A model generated the notes under the pieces. The model was not told where the DNA came from, ran no database searches, and worked only from the letters and a program-made list of their open reading frames with translations. Positions 1 to 11,300 of a DNA stretch of 64,000 bases are shown piece by piece. The position numbers and the translations under genes are program-made. Each line of letters opens with the position of its first letter. Position 1 is the stretch's first letter. This stretch comes from Varroa destructor (Eukaryota; Arthropoda; Arachnida; Mesostigmata; Varroidae): NCBI RefSeq assembly GCF_002443255.2, contig NW_019211455.1, positions 4,570,597 through 4,634,596 of the forward strand. The letters run 5' to 3'.

Positions 1-716
1 ATACGGTAAATTTTAGACGAAGCATGGTTCAGTCTTCACCACTAGTAGGAAAGATTAGGCGAAGACTGGTGTCGCGCCAGAAAGGAATCGAGTTTGGTGG
101 CAGTATTATCTAGCACTTACGGTGACGGTTCTACTTGCAGTAGAGTCTCTGTTACTATGAAACACTTGCCGAAATTAAAAATACGCCCTGCTATCTCGAG
201 TTCCTCAAAAGGCTTCTAAACCGTTGGTGACGATTGAAAGCACGCAGTTTAGTTACATGATGATCCCATCGTTATACTTCAGTTAGTTCCTGAATTGAGC
301 AAAGAAATATCCAACATTGATTTTAGTCCGCTTGTCCTTCCAATCCAATTCTGTAGGATTATAGAGCTTGCCATGCCGTAAAAAAGTCAACTGGTAGGCA
401 AACATACCTTACTGTCGTTTTACTTCAAAAACCCGTAAAAAAAATTACATATAGGAAAGCGAGTGATACGAAAATATACATCCAGAATTTGGGAGCGAGA
501 GAACAAGTGTACAAAAGTAAAGGAGAACATCTCTAACACATTAAAAAATCATTGTTCTAGTCCAATCAGTCTAGAAGTTATTTAATGTCAAAGTCCGCTG
601 GATTCGCCTTTAACAGCCTAATACATTTGCACAGCTTGAACCTTGTCAAGTTCTATTGTAATTTACGAAGGTCGAAAATCACTATGTATCTTTGTGCTTT
701 CTTCTCTTGTCTGTAG
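1..716. other. Intron or upstream DNA of TIF1 copy A
   Basis: No coding segment was found here. The first exon seen in TIF1 copy A begins inside B-box 1, right after an acceptor ending at 716. By comparison with the complete paralogue at 47207-53881, the RING exon and the first B-box 1 exon must lie left of the window. This stretch is therefore most simply intron 2 of that gene. Confidence 0.6.
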
Positions 717-3700
717 TTACTGTAAGGATTGTGAAGAGTGGCTATGTGCGGCTTGTATTTCGGCTCACCAACGCGTTAAGGTGACCAAAGACCATGTCAT
801 TCTGTCAACTGAACAGGCAGGCCAAGCATTGAAGGCCGCGGCAAAACAGCGATACCAGATGTGCACAAAACATCCGAAAGAACCGCTAAAATTCTACTGC
901 AGCAAATGCTCGGCTCTTACGTGTCGCGATTGTCAACTCGAGGATCACCAGAACCACGGGGACTATTTAGCTCTTGTTGCCGCCTGGAAGACGCAAAAAG
1001 AGAAACTTGAAATATTGCAGAAGCGTATCGCCGAAAAGCAGGCATTCGTGCGGGAATATGTCGCTTCACTGGAAAAATGCCAAGAAGCCAACGCCCAGGT
1101 TAATAGCCTTGCGGACTTACAAAGTCCGTAAAGCTATTATCTATTGCATCTGGTTAAATTTGTTCAAAATAAATAAGACTATTAAATCCGACAAAAAATT
1201 GAGTATGGTGATGAATGAGGTGGTATTTAAAATTAATATCTTTAGTATAATTTTTAGCGTTACTGAAGTAAAGGCGAACAGACGAGTTTAATAGAATTCC
1301 CAATGTACTTATCATGCTTCCGTTGCGCAGGCTGAATCGAAGGTTGTGGCAGACATTAGAGCCTATGCCGTGCGGGCTATAACGTTAATCAACGGGCGAG
1401 CGAAGAAACTCATCCGGGAGGTTCAGGACATTTGCAATTACAAGAGAGACGCGCTCAGTTACAAACGTCACGAATTTCTTCAAGTGAGTAATGCAGCACC
1501 GAACTAAACTAATTTAATTACAAAAATATTTAAGTAAAATATACAACAACAACTAATCAAAATGATAGATCCATTAATATTTTTTATTGATTATTAACAT
1601 TTTTATGCTGAACATAATATCGATATCAGTTTGAGGAAAGTAAAGATTTATTGCATATCTACTTTTTCGTTTATTATTATTTTAGCTGTGCAAGCGTTTG
1701 CTCGACTGTCATGCGACAGTGGACGATCTTGTCTCAACTGGCAGCGAATTAGCGCTTATGCACTCGAAACAAGCTATGGAACGCCATATGGGCGCGCTTA
1801 TCGAACGGGTCGTCCAGTTACCCAGCAGCAAGGCTGAGATTAATATAAAGTTCAACTTTGAGCCGAAAATTCTCGACGCTATGGCAAATGTCGGCAATAT
1901 CCTCGACATGTCCTCGTTACGTGGGGCACCGATGCACGGTCTCCGAGCACAACTCAACGGCCAACAGGTGCGTTTAGAATTTTGCGTTATATTTTGGCCA
2001 GAACTTTTCGTCGGTCCGCCGTGCAATACTGTTTTCCAGTAACGTACATGTTGTAGATCTGAGTACGTATTTAGGGTCAGGGGTCACATGGTCGTAGCAG
2101 CATCAGTGTGATAAATTTTCCAAGAAGTTTGTACCATTTTGCATTTGATTAGGGGTATATCACAGAAATATCACAGATAGGGTTGGATTCAGTGCCAGTC
2201 AACGTGGTCGGCACTTGAAACCTTTTTGACACTATTCAACCAGCACACGAAATTTTGCTATACGCTTCTTTCATGCGTGTCAATTCACAATATACCTAAT
2301 TTATTGTACATTTTTGTATAGAGCCGTCCACAATCAGCTGGTGGGATGATGGCCAATGGCCGTTCGGTACCGAGTCCTTCACTGTCCAGTAAAAGTAATT
2401 CACCTCATAGCCTAGGAGGAGTTCCTCCTTCAAGCCAACAACATTCTGACAGACCTCTGTCTGGGTCATCACGAGATCGCGATCACGAACGAGAACGAGA
2501 GCATCATCGAAGACCGACACCAACAACTTCACCTCTTGACGCCGGAAATAAAGATGACGTGATTACGGGTAAGACGCCTTAGTTTAAGCCAATTCTACAC
2601 ATAAGTCGCATTTCGAGCATGCTTAAACTTGAGGCTACTTAGGTGATAAAGAAGAATAATACATTACACGGTAAGTGAAAAAAATCCGTGTTATAGTTCT
2701 TGTCGCGCATATAAAAGAAATCTAAAATTTTCGTAGATAAATTATATGATTAGGTGTTAATTAGTAGACATAATCGCTTTGAATTTTCTATTCTTTTTTT
2801 CGTTCATGGAAACAGGCGATGTGGAGCCGCCAAGCGGCGGTCGCATAGCGCCCTCGCCGTTATCCGCCGTGCCCTCCAGCGCAACGTCAAGCTCAGTGAG
2901 CAACTCTGCGTCAACGTCAGCAGCCGAAAGAAGAGCAACCGGAGTCAGCCCGGCCGAACTCCATCCACAGGGACCGCCTGCTTCAGCAGAGGATAACGAT
3001 AACAGCGACGACTGGTGCGCAGTGTGCCACGACGGAGGAGAACTCCTTTGCTGTGGACTTTGCCCGAAGGTTTATCATCTTCATTGTCACGTACCTTCGT
3101 TAGTGTCCACTCCAAGCGAGGACTGGAAATGTACACTGTGCACGCCTGTACAGGATGACCCGGCTCCAGCTGCCACGAAAGATGGCACTGGAAAGAGAAA
3201 AATACCCGTGGGTCTAAGCGGTAAACAGCTGAAAACGGCTGAGAAAATTCTACTACAGCTATTTTGTCACGCTTCGTCAACGCCGTTCCAAACTCCTGTT
3301 AGCCGGACGGTCCCGAACTACTTCAAGATCATTACGCGGCCGATGGACCTATCGACGGTCAAACAGAAGCTCTCGGCAAGTCACTTCAATCATTATGAGA
3401 GTGCGGCCGCTTTCATACAGGACATCAAACTGATTTTCAGCAATTGTTACACGTTTAACGCGAAAGAGTCACCGCTAGCGAAACAAGCTCAGGTTAGTGC
3501 GATATATTTTAGTTTAAACATAATCTTTCATGCAACGAACGCTAAGCATATTTTTCACCTAATATAATTTTAATAAAAATTTGTCAGAGAATACGATGAA
3601 TGGTAAAGCGGTATTGCGAACTTTATATTTCGCAGCGAGTCGGTGCCCCCCACATTTTATATTCGGCACACACATCGGTGCCCTCTTTGAGGCGCTTCGT

Positions 3701-4988
3701 TTTGAGTCAGACAGGCCTACTTAAATTAGTTATTTTTATAACCTCTAATATTGCATGCTACTTCAAACCGCTATTATTGGGTGGGCAAATGAGGACCAAC
3801 CTAAAAGCGACAAACCGATCGGATAGGTTACATTTACTATTGGGTGGATTATATTTTGGGTATCACTCGGTGGATTATATTCACAAATTGTAACAAAATA
3901 GTTCTGCGGCGCATTAGTGTGCAAATTTTGAATCACATCTTAATCTTCTTCACATTTCCTGCTTAACCTCTTCGATCAGGATTTTTCTACCTACCAACCC
4001 CCACTGGGGTTCTCCTACCTAGCGCCCCCGACCAGGTTTTTCTACCTACCACCCCAACCAGAATTTCTTTACCTACCCTCTTCGACCATTGTTTTTCTAC
4101 CTACCTCTCCCGAGCAAGGTTTTTCTACCCATTTCCTTTGTTGTTTAGTGTTTGCAATCCGAATCCAGCCGTACCAATCTGATCCCTTTTGTCAATCGTG
4201 CGGTTGGCAGGTTGAGAGTCCTTGTTGTGTAAGCCTGTTGTCGCAGGATCATCGAAAGCCCTCGGTCGTGTCCAAAGCCTGAAGTTAATCGGGTCCACTA
4301 TTGCCAAAGCTTCATTAGTAAGCTTTGGCAATAGTAGACTCCCGTTCAACATGCGCATGAAATATCGGACGTATATATGCGCAGCGCAGCTAAAGAATAC
4401 CTGACGCAGGACGAGGGCGTCTCGTGGGAGTTGTAGAGTTTTGAATAATCCCTGTGATAACGTAGTGGGTAAGGTGTTTGCTTGTTACACTTGACGGAAT
4501 GCCTAACAGCAATACTTGGCATAAAACTATATATGAATATATGAGTAAATACCACGTCTATGCGCGGAGCAAATAGGTGTAAGTATTTAATGCCACGTCC
4601 ACGTGCGGAGCGAACAGCTGTGAAGTGCTTGATCTTGCTATCTGACGACAAAGCTAAACCGGTCCACTTCAATATAGACCTATGTAGTTTTCGTAGAAAA
4701 CCCTAGTTATTCATTATGCCTTACGGGAAGTCAATGGCTGATATGATCTATCTAAATATATCGGGTCAGTTTATCCAAAATGTGCCTTCTAACCCTGCCC
4801 CAGCTCTGTGATAAAAAATTTAGTCGACGTATCTAACTATCCGGTTCACATCATGATATCCATTACAGCTACTTGAGGAGTATTTCAAGCTGTTGATAGA
4901 AAAGGAGCTACCAGAGTGTGTTAACGACCTTCAAGAATCTCAGTCAGAAGACGTATCGGATGCAGCCAAAAAGGCGAAGACAACTTGA
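717..4988 (+). CDS. TRIM33: TIF1/TRIM33-family E3 ligase-like chromatin reader, copy A (5'-truncated by the window)
   Basis: Six exons with GT-AG borders are read directly: 717-1098, 1331-1483, 1686-1967, 2322-2568, 2816-3492 and 4869-4988 (stop TGA). They join in frame and give about 619 residues. The first exon holds the end of B-box 1 (YCKDCEEWLC) and B-box 2 (CRDCQLEDHQNH), then coiled-coil-like sequence. The fifth carries a C4HC3 PHD finger (WCAVCHDGGELLCCGLCPKVYH) and most of a bromodomain with the acetyl-lysine Asn in CYTFN. The last exon supplies the end of the bromodomain and a basic tail. TIF1 proteins are nuclear cofactors that read histone H3 tails and ubiquitylate partners through a RING, which here would lie off the left edge. 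Exon lengths 382 and 153 and the visible splice phases equal those of the paralogue at 47207-53881. No frameshift or internal stop was seen, so it looks functional. Assignment to TRIM33 rather than TRIM24 or Drosophila bonus is approximate. Confidence 0.9.
3966..4138. repeat. 27-28 bp tandem repeat, six imperfect copies
   Basis: The core TTTTTCTACCTACC, preceded by CTCTTCGACCAGG-like sequence, recurs with its CTAC (once TTAC) at about 3987, 4015, 4042, 4069, 4097 and 4125. The period is 27-28 bp. It is a pyrimidine-rich minisatellite in the last intron of TIF1 copy A. Confidence 0.8.
4291..4343. repeat. Near-perfect inverted repeat (hairpin) in an intron
   Basis: The arms 4297-4312 and 4320-4335 (ACTATTGCCAAAGCTT and its reverse complement) are exactly complementary over 16 bp around a 7-base loop. 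Pairing continues imperfectly to about 4291 and 4343. It lies in the last intron of TIF1 copy A. It could be a miniature transposon remnant or a hairpin RNA; neither is shown. Confidence 0.85.
4552..4632. repeat. 41 bp diverged direct duplication
   Basis: Two adjacent units begin CCACGTC at 4552 and 4593 and share GCGGAGC plus a similar tail. They lie between the hairpin and the final exon of TIF1 copy A. Confidence 0.6.
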
Positions 4989-5267
4989 GACGCGCACAAG
5001 AAAATGCTACATTCTATGGTTCCCAAAAAGCATATTTAACAGCTGAAACATGGGTGTATTTTACGAACACGGCGTGCGATGCGTAGGCGGCTTGATGACT
5101 GACGACCATTTTGACTGCTGCCAACTGCAGCGAAGTAGAAGCACAACGATGGATCTTAAAAGATACAGAGATTAGTACATGAATGTACAGGAAATCCAGA
5201 CGTTCTTGAGTGTACGTCTACGACACCTCTTGGCTATCAAGTAAGATCAGAATCCATTGCAATAAGT

Positions 5268-5273
5268 AATAAA
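5268..5273 (+). promoter_or_regulatory. Candidate poly(A) signal of TIF1 copy A
   Basis: AATAAA lies 280 bp after the TGA stop of copy A on the coding strand. Position and sequence fit, but cleavage cannot be confirmed from DNA. Confidence 0.4.
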
Positions 5274-6778
5274 ACTCACCCGGTGTTTAATGAATAGGCT
5301 TAAATACATAGGCTTAAATATGAAGGCACAGCTCTGTCAGCTGGAAAGGCCCAATTATAAAACAATGTTACTGTGAGACTTTCAGGGGGCTTAGTGTGTG
5401 TGCATGTGCTCTAATACAATTCAAACCATTATTTATGTTTATGAGCGATTCGTCACATAGTAATGGTTTCAATCAATGAGACCGCGCCGTGCTTCAGCGT
5501 GCAGTGTAAATACTCTACGAGTGAAATATGTTATTAAACATGCTATGTATACATGTCATGTCATTGCTACCTGACGTGAAACACAAACAAGTACTTAGTC
5601 AATGAATGAGTATATAAAGTACAGTTCTATAACCGACGCTAGTGGCAATGCAAGTTTCAGTTTCTAAACCATTGTCTGTACATCAAACATGTTGCCTGCC
5701 AACGGCGGCGTATGTTCTGTACGTATTTGAATCGACATTCGAATTCCGTCGGTGGTTTCTGGAACTGACATGGGATGCAGTATCCATGTACAAGTCACTT
5801 GGGGTATACTACTAGACGCGGGCACATATAAGGATCTTAAAATCTAGCAAAAAGTCTAACAAGCAAAGATGACCAGAATGACTCAAGCTCCATAATCTCC
5901 TCCGTCAGAAATGAGAGTCACGATTGGCCATCTTCATTGTTGGCTTTTGCTGACGTAAGAACAAAATAGCGAATTGTAAACGAACAACAATGAAAAGCAA
6001 ATTATAGAAGAACCGATGTTGTCTCCTGTCTGTATATTACCGCTGTCCCAGACACAGTAGTACTGATGCAATCGACCAGCAACACATGTTCCGGACGATA
6101 GCAGTTACTGTATTATGTATTATAATGTATATTATTCAATCGAGTTATATTTGCTTGTGTATCAACCGTTTTTTTTGAGGTGTCAATAAGGATTAAGCTA
6201 ATACCAATAATAATTTATAGTATATTAGTGCTGGACATGAGTCCTATACGAATGAAACATGTCAAGTCAGATAAATGTTTCGAATTGGATCAGCAGAGCT
6301 CAGGAATTGAACATCAACTGCATTCGTGTAGATATATACACATGCGAACATGTATTACGGATAATTGCTGATGACACGAACTCATACATCTGCTCTTAAA
6401 GGGTGGCATCTGGGAATGTTTTGTGTTGACCTATTTTAAATGCATAGTTAGTTAACCTCGACACCTTTGATACTGAAAATAAACTATTATATATAGTATA
6501 CATATTATAAATGTAAAGTTAGGAGTTATTAATTAATATTTCTAGGCATACGTTTCAACTTTGCTTAAAATTGAAATTCTCGAGTTCAAAGCTTTCAGAG
6601 TTAATGGTTTTACTAGAATCATTGTTGTAACGATATGAAAACTAGTACGCAATTAAGATAGAAATATTATGTGGAGCCCCTGCAAGTGGTTGCTAGTGCG
6701 TGTGTGTAGTTCATATATATTAGATAGAATGGACAATATAGCTTGAATTCATAAATTCTACAAACAGTAATTCTGTTT

Positions 6779-6990
6779 ATTGAACTAATGATGAAAAATG
6801 ATATATATGTCATTAGTTCAATCCACATATGTAACAATCATGTATGTCATTAGGTCAATCCACATATATAACAATCATATATGTCATTAGTTCACTCCAC
6901 ATATATAACAATCATATATGTCATTAGTTCAATCCACATATATAACAACCATATATTTCATTAGTTCAATCCACATATATAACAGTCATC
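6779..6990. repeat. 37 bp tandem array with an inverted lead-in
   Basis: Units beginning GTCATTAGTTCAATCC start at 6809, 6846, 6883, 6920 and 6957 (first base T in the last), an exact 37 bp period over about five copies. Each contains CACATATATAACAATCA-like sequence. Just upstream, ATTGAACTAATGA at 6779-6791 is the reverse complement of 6810-6822 in the first unit, so the array starts with a 13 bp-arm palindrome. It is noncoding. Confidence 0.9.
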
Positions 6991-8310
6991 TTAAGTTGGG
7001 ACTTTTCCTTTTAAGTCGTTTGCAGGACTACATCTACTTTGTCGTGCTGAAAAGGTTATTTCTAATGGTCGAGTATATAACCTTAACTGCAGCTTTAATT
7101 AGCTTCAACAACGGACTTAAATTATGGACTAATAAAAAGCAAAACAGCCAAAAGGCGTAAAAGGTACAAGAAGTTGCAGAAACCTTTTAAAAAACCTAGT
7201 CTTTGTAGCATATCTAGACGATCAAATTTATAACTGACTGTTCCATATTTGTACCAAGCATCCAGGATTATCAGAGATGTTTTTCGCGTTATTTCCACAA
7301 ATTTTGGAGTTCTTATCTAAACCCTATCAAGGATCATCCGCTTAGCGTAATTAAAATCTTCCACAGATTTTTGGAAAGCTGTATGGTAACTTAAAATAAG
7401 CTTGACCGAGAATTTCGAGCAAAAAATAATTTTTTCCTATTCAGAAATTCGAGTCTCGTAAAGGGATTCGATAATAGCTGCTCTTTACTCAAATTGGGGA
7501 AACCGTTGACTATCAGTAGACAACAACAGTTTAGCATACTAATATATATATATATATATAGTCGATTATAACTTTAGAAAGGAAAGTGGGATAGTATAGG
7601 CCACTAATGCTTTCGTTCATAAAGAATTTCGTAAAGAGTTCATTGTTTAATAAAATTAAATGATAATGTTGTTTTTTTTAGAAAGCGCTGAAGAGAAAGT
7701 AATATATAACCATTTATTGTAAAATCAAATAAGTCAAAAAAGGAAAAATAGCAATTTACGTGCCGTTCTTTAAAGCCAACTTATATTTACTCAAGCCTGT
7801 GTAATTATTGCAGCTCTACGTTATTTAGAGATAACTACCTATAGTAAATTCTCATCTGACACTATGATTATCTACAATGTGGTGTATACGTCCACAACAT
7901 TGTTTTGCCTGAACGATGCGTTATAATGACAAAGTCGTCCAAATGTCTTTCAAAAGCAATGGTGTAGTTAACAAAAACAAAGAGCGGCACTGCGAGTTGG
8001 AAAATATGAAGTTTTAGTTTACGTCGATATATATATATATTATCTCTAAGGGTGTTTGGTACTATGTGCATTTACATAGCCGTGTGCAGAAACATTCATT
8101 CAATGAGTAAAAACATCATGCATGAAAATTACATAACAAGAATTTATCAAGTAAAAGATTTAACCGGTATTCAACACCTACGCGATATATGGATTTGTTT
8201 GTTACCTCAATGTCTATAGACTACTTATAAACATCTTCATAAACCGCTAGCTGTCGATTGCTTTTATATGAAAATTGTTATACATTCTGCAGTTAGTGTC
8301 AGCGCCCTAG

Positions 8311-11300
8311 TCACTTTCTGAATAGATCATCGGAATCTGAGTCGGAACCAAATAGGCCTTTACTGTTCAGTTGGCTCTGTGGTGTCGTCGCCTGGCCAAA
8401 GTTCTGAGGTAAGCACAAGCTTGTCAATGATTTGGGCACTGTTTGAGTAAGCGTTTTGAAATCCTTTTTTGTACCAAATAGGTCTTCATCATCATCACCG
8501 GAATCCTCAAATAATTCGTTTCTTGAAGGTATGTTTGCCTTCCGCAAGCTTGCTATGTTCTGTCTTTTGATAAGTCTTTTCTTATCCGAAGGTGCGCTGC
8601 TTATTTTTGTCGCTGCTGCAAAGTTACCAGCAGCCACACTTTGTTTATTCTTCTCCGCACTAACTTCCGTGTCGCCGGCAGGAAGTACTGAAAGGGGATC
8701 CGTAAATGACTTTGAAGGCGGTACGTCTTTCGAAGTCGTTAACGTCTTCGTAACAGTCGTAACAGCTTCTCTTGGTAAAGTTTTCTTCTGCGGTATCGTT
8801 TGCGGGGCAAACAGTTCGTCATCACTGTCCGAAGAAAATAGTTTCGGTGATTCCTCTGCTAGACATCTTGTTGGCCTATTAGACTCAGTGTTTGAAACGA
8901 GCGCAGGTTTTTGTTCCGGAGTCGGAATATCCGTTTTGATATCCTCACTCTGCAAACTATTTTCCTTTGTCAACTTTTCGTTCCTTTTTATTATAAATAT
9001 ATCTGAATTTTTGTCCATTGACGGAGTAATTACTCTGTATACGTCCGCTTGACTTCCGAGCGATGCTTTTAAGGTGCCACCGTCAGTGACACTGGTGTCA
9101 GTCTTTTCCGTATCCACATCCATTATTTCGCTTTTGGATTCCTCCGAGTTACCACTTTCATCTGTCACTTGATCAGTGTTTTCTTGCGAGGTGCAGGTTT
9201 TCGTTCTGGATGGCAGTCTACGTCCAATGGGACCTTTTGCGCGACTTTTTGTGATGTTTATTATGCCTTTGTTTTCAACAACTTTTCCGATAGTTTGGCC
9301 ACCAGAAAAGAGTGCTGACTCCGGTTTTGCAATCGACGAATCCACGGATTCCGATTCTGACCGGCTATCGCAATCGGAATCACTGCTATGGGTCTTGCGC
9401 TGAGGAGGTGCTATGCCGAACTGCTGCTGCTTTAACTTAAGGCCTCGCAACAAGCCTACAGGAAGCCCGGTTCCTACCCTCTTTACCGAATCGATTTTTC
9501 CTGTTTTCTTTGAGGAGATATCCTGATCCATTGTTGTTTCGTTCGATGAAGTATCGTCACGTACTATTTTTTCCACTGCGATGTGTTCAACTTCTTGTCT
9601 AGAGTAAGGTTGAGTCTCTTGGGAAAGACCCGCTTCATTTTCCGCTGGTGTTTTGATTATATTCTTACTTGTTGTATTTACTTTTACGGGAAACGGTGGT
9701 TTGATCTTTACTGGGATACAAGATTTAACTGGAATTTTCCACAGTGAAGAATTTCCTTGCTCAGGGGCTGGAAGCTTGGCCTGATCCGCTACCAGAGATT
9801 TATCTTCGGATGCGATCGGTTGTTTTAGTTCGTCGGCTATGGGAGTGGTACTTACGGCCGCAATCGGAAGCATGACTTCATCGAAGGTCAATTGTTCTGT
9901 AAACTGCTTCTCCATCTTGTTAGATGGAGACTCATCATCAGGTAATGTTTGACGGCTGCGTTCACTATACGAGTTGCCGCTTTGAGTATCGCCGTCAACA
10001 GGTACCGTACCAGACTGCTGTTGTTTTTGCCTTACACTCTCTACTGTGTCTATAGGAAGTGCTGCACTAATTTTGTTTACGCACTCCTTCTCGTACGTCA
10101 TCTTCAAATTGCTTTCTTCCTGTTTCTGGTCCGATTTTTCATCTTTCTTATTTTCCACTACCGTTTCAGTAGCTGGTTTTATCTGTTTTTCTAGGGTTGA
10201 TCTAACAGTTGAGTTCACAAAAAGATGTTGATCAGTACCTAGCGTTGACTTTGAATAACTTTCAATTCTCGGAAGTTTTTCTTCGTAAGCAGTAGGCTTT
10301 TTTAAGGGGTCACCAAAAAGAGAGTCATCGTCGGATTCACTATCGAATAGGGCTAGTTTTTTTGATGCCACTTTTTGGTGGTCTGTATCTTGAATATTGT
10401 CCACCTCAGGCGAATGTTTTCTTATTGCCGATTCATCAGAATCACTGGAAGGAGGCTTTACAAAAGATTCCAACGGCTTCGGTATATGCTCTCTAGACTG
10501 AAGCTCTGCAATGGTTTTCTGAAATAGAAAGTATAATAGAGTTCACTGTACTGAAAAATTGTATGCAGCTCTATATATGCCAATTCTCATTGAAGGATTC
10601 GCTGTATTAGCTCACATATATATTTAACACATACATCTTATGCTAACTGTCTAACCGTGCTACACATAATATAGGAATATTGCGATATGTTATCTATAAG
10701 AAATAAGTAAATATATAAGCCCATCGTCTATATCGCTTGAAATATCGCGGTTTAAACTCTTCAAAAGAACCTACGAGTTTGAATTGATAAAATAAATATC
10801 AAATTTTTCAAATTTACAAAATTAATATATTTGCAGACAAAAAAAAGAATGAGTATGTTTATAGATTATGCACCTTCTCAGTGATTGTGGCTCCTATAGG
10901 ATCTAAAGATAAAGGAGTAAATTGAGGTGGTTGTAGATTAGCGTCCGGCGCGGAAAATCGAGAGCCAAATATTTTTTCGTCGGACCTATCCTTGTCTGTA
11001 GTCGGTTGAAATGGTATCGCGGGAAGCAGGGCGTTTTTACGAACTTGCTCTTTTTCAATAGATGTTGTTTTGGCCTTTACTGCTGGTTCTACCGAATGTG
11101 GTGACGCTGCTATGTTTTTATTTTTCTTAAATAGGGGCGATGGTTTCTTCGAGAATATGTCGCTTTCCGAATCACTGCCACTGTCAAATAGGAATCCCCT
11201 TTTCGGAAGGTCTTTTCGATATATAATCGAATTTCTATGCTCGTTACCAGAATTGCTGAGGGTAGGCATGGACGGATGAAGCAGTGATGGCGTAATTTCC

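Larger units (their letters stand above)
4989..8310. other. Intergenic DNA between convergent TIF1 copy A and WASHC2
   Basis: Holds the 3' ends of two genes that face each other. Contents are a poly(A) signal candidate for copy A, a 37 bp tandem array near 6.8-7.0 kb, short (TA)n tracts at 7541-7560 and 8027-8042, and only short chance ORFs. No RNA gene was recognised. Confidence 0.6.

Noticed and set aside
3600..3893. 97-codon ORF in TIF1 copy A last intron
   Set aside because: It lies between a good donor at 3493 and the true acceptor at 4868, has repeat-derived sequence and matches no domain.
717..4988. TIF1 copy A as an uncollapsed haplotype of copy B
   Set aside because: Protein linkers, intron lengths and intron sequences differ far more than alleles would, and the copies lie in opposite orientation on one contig. 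Read depth would settle it.
6809..6990. Regular 37 bp repeats resembling a CRISPR array
   Set aside because: Units are directly adjacent with no unique spacers, and the genome is eukaryotic.
8456..10231. Several plus-strand ORFs (up to 198 codons) across WASHC2
   Set aside because: They are antisense shadows of the long WASHC2 exon, whose frame has recognisable family motifs and good splice sites.
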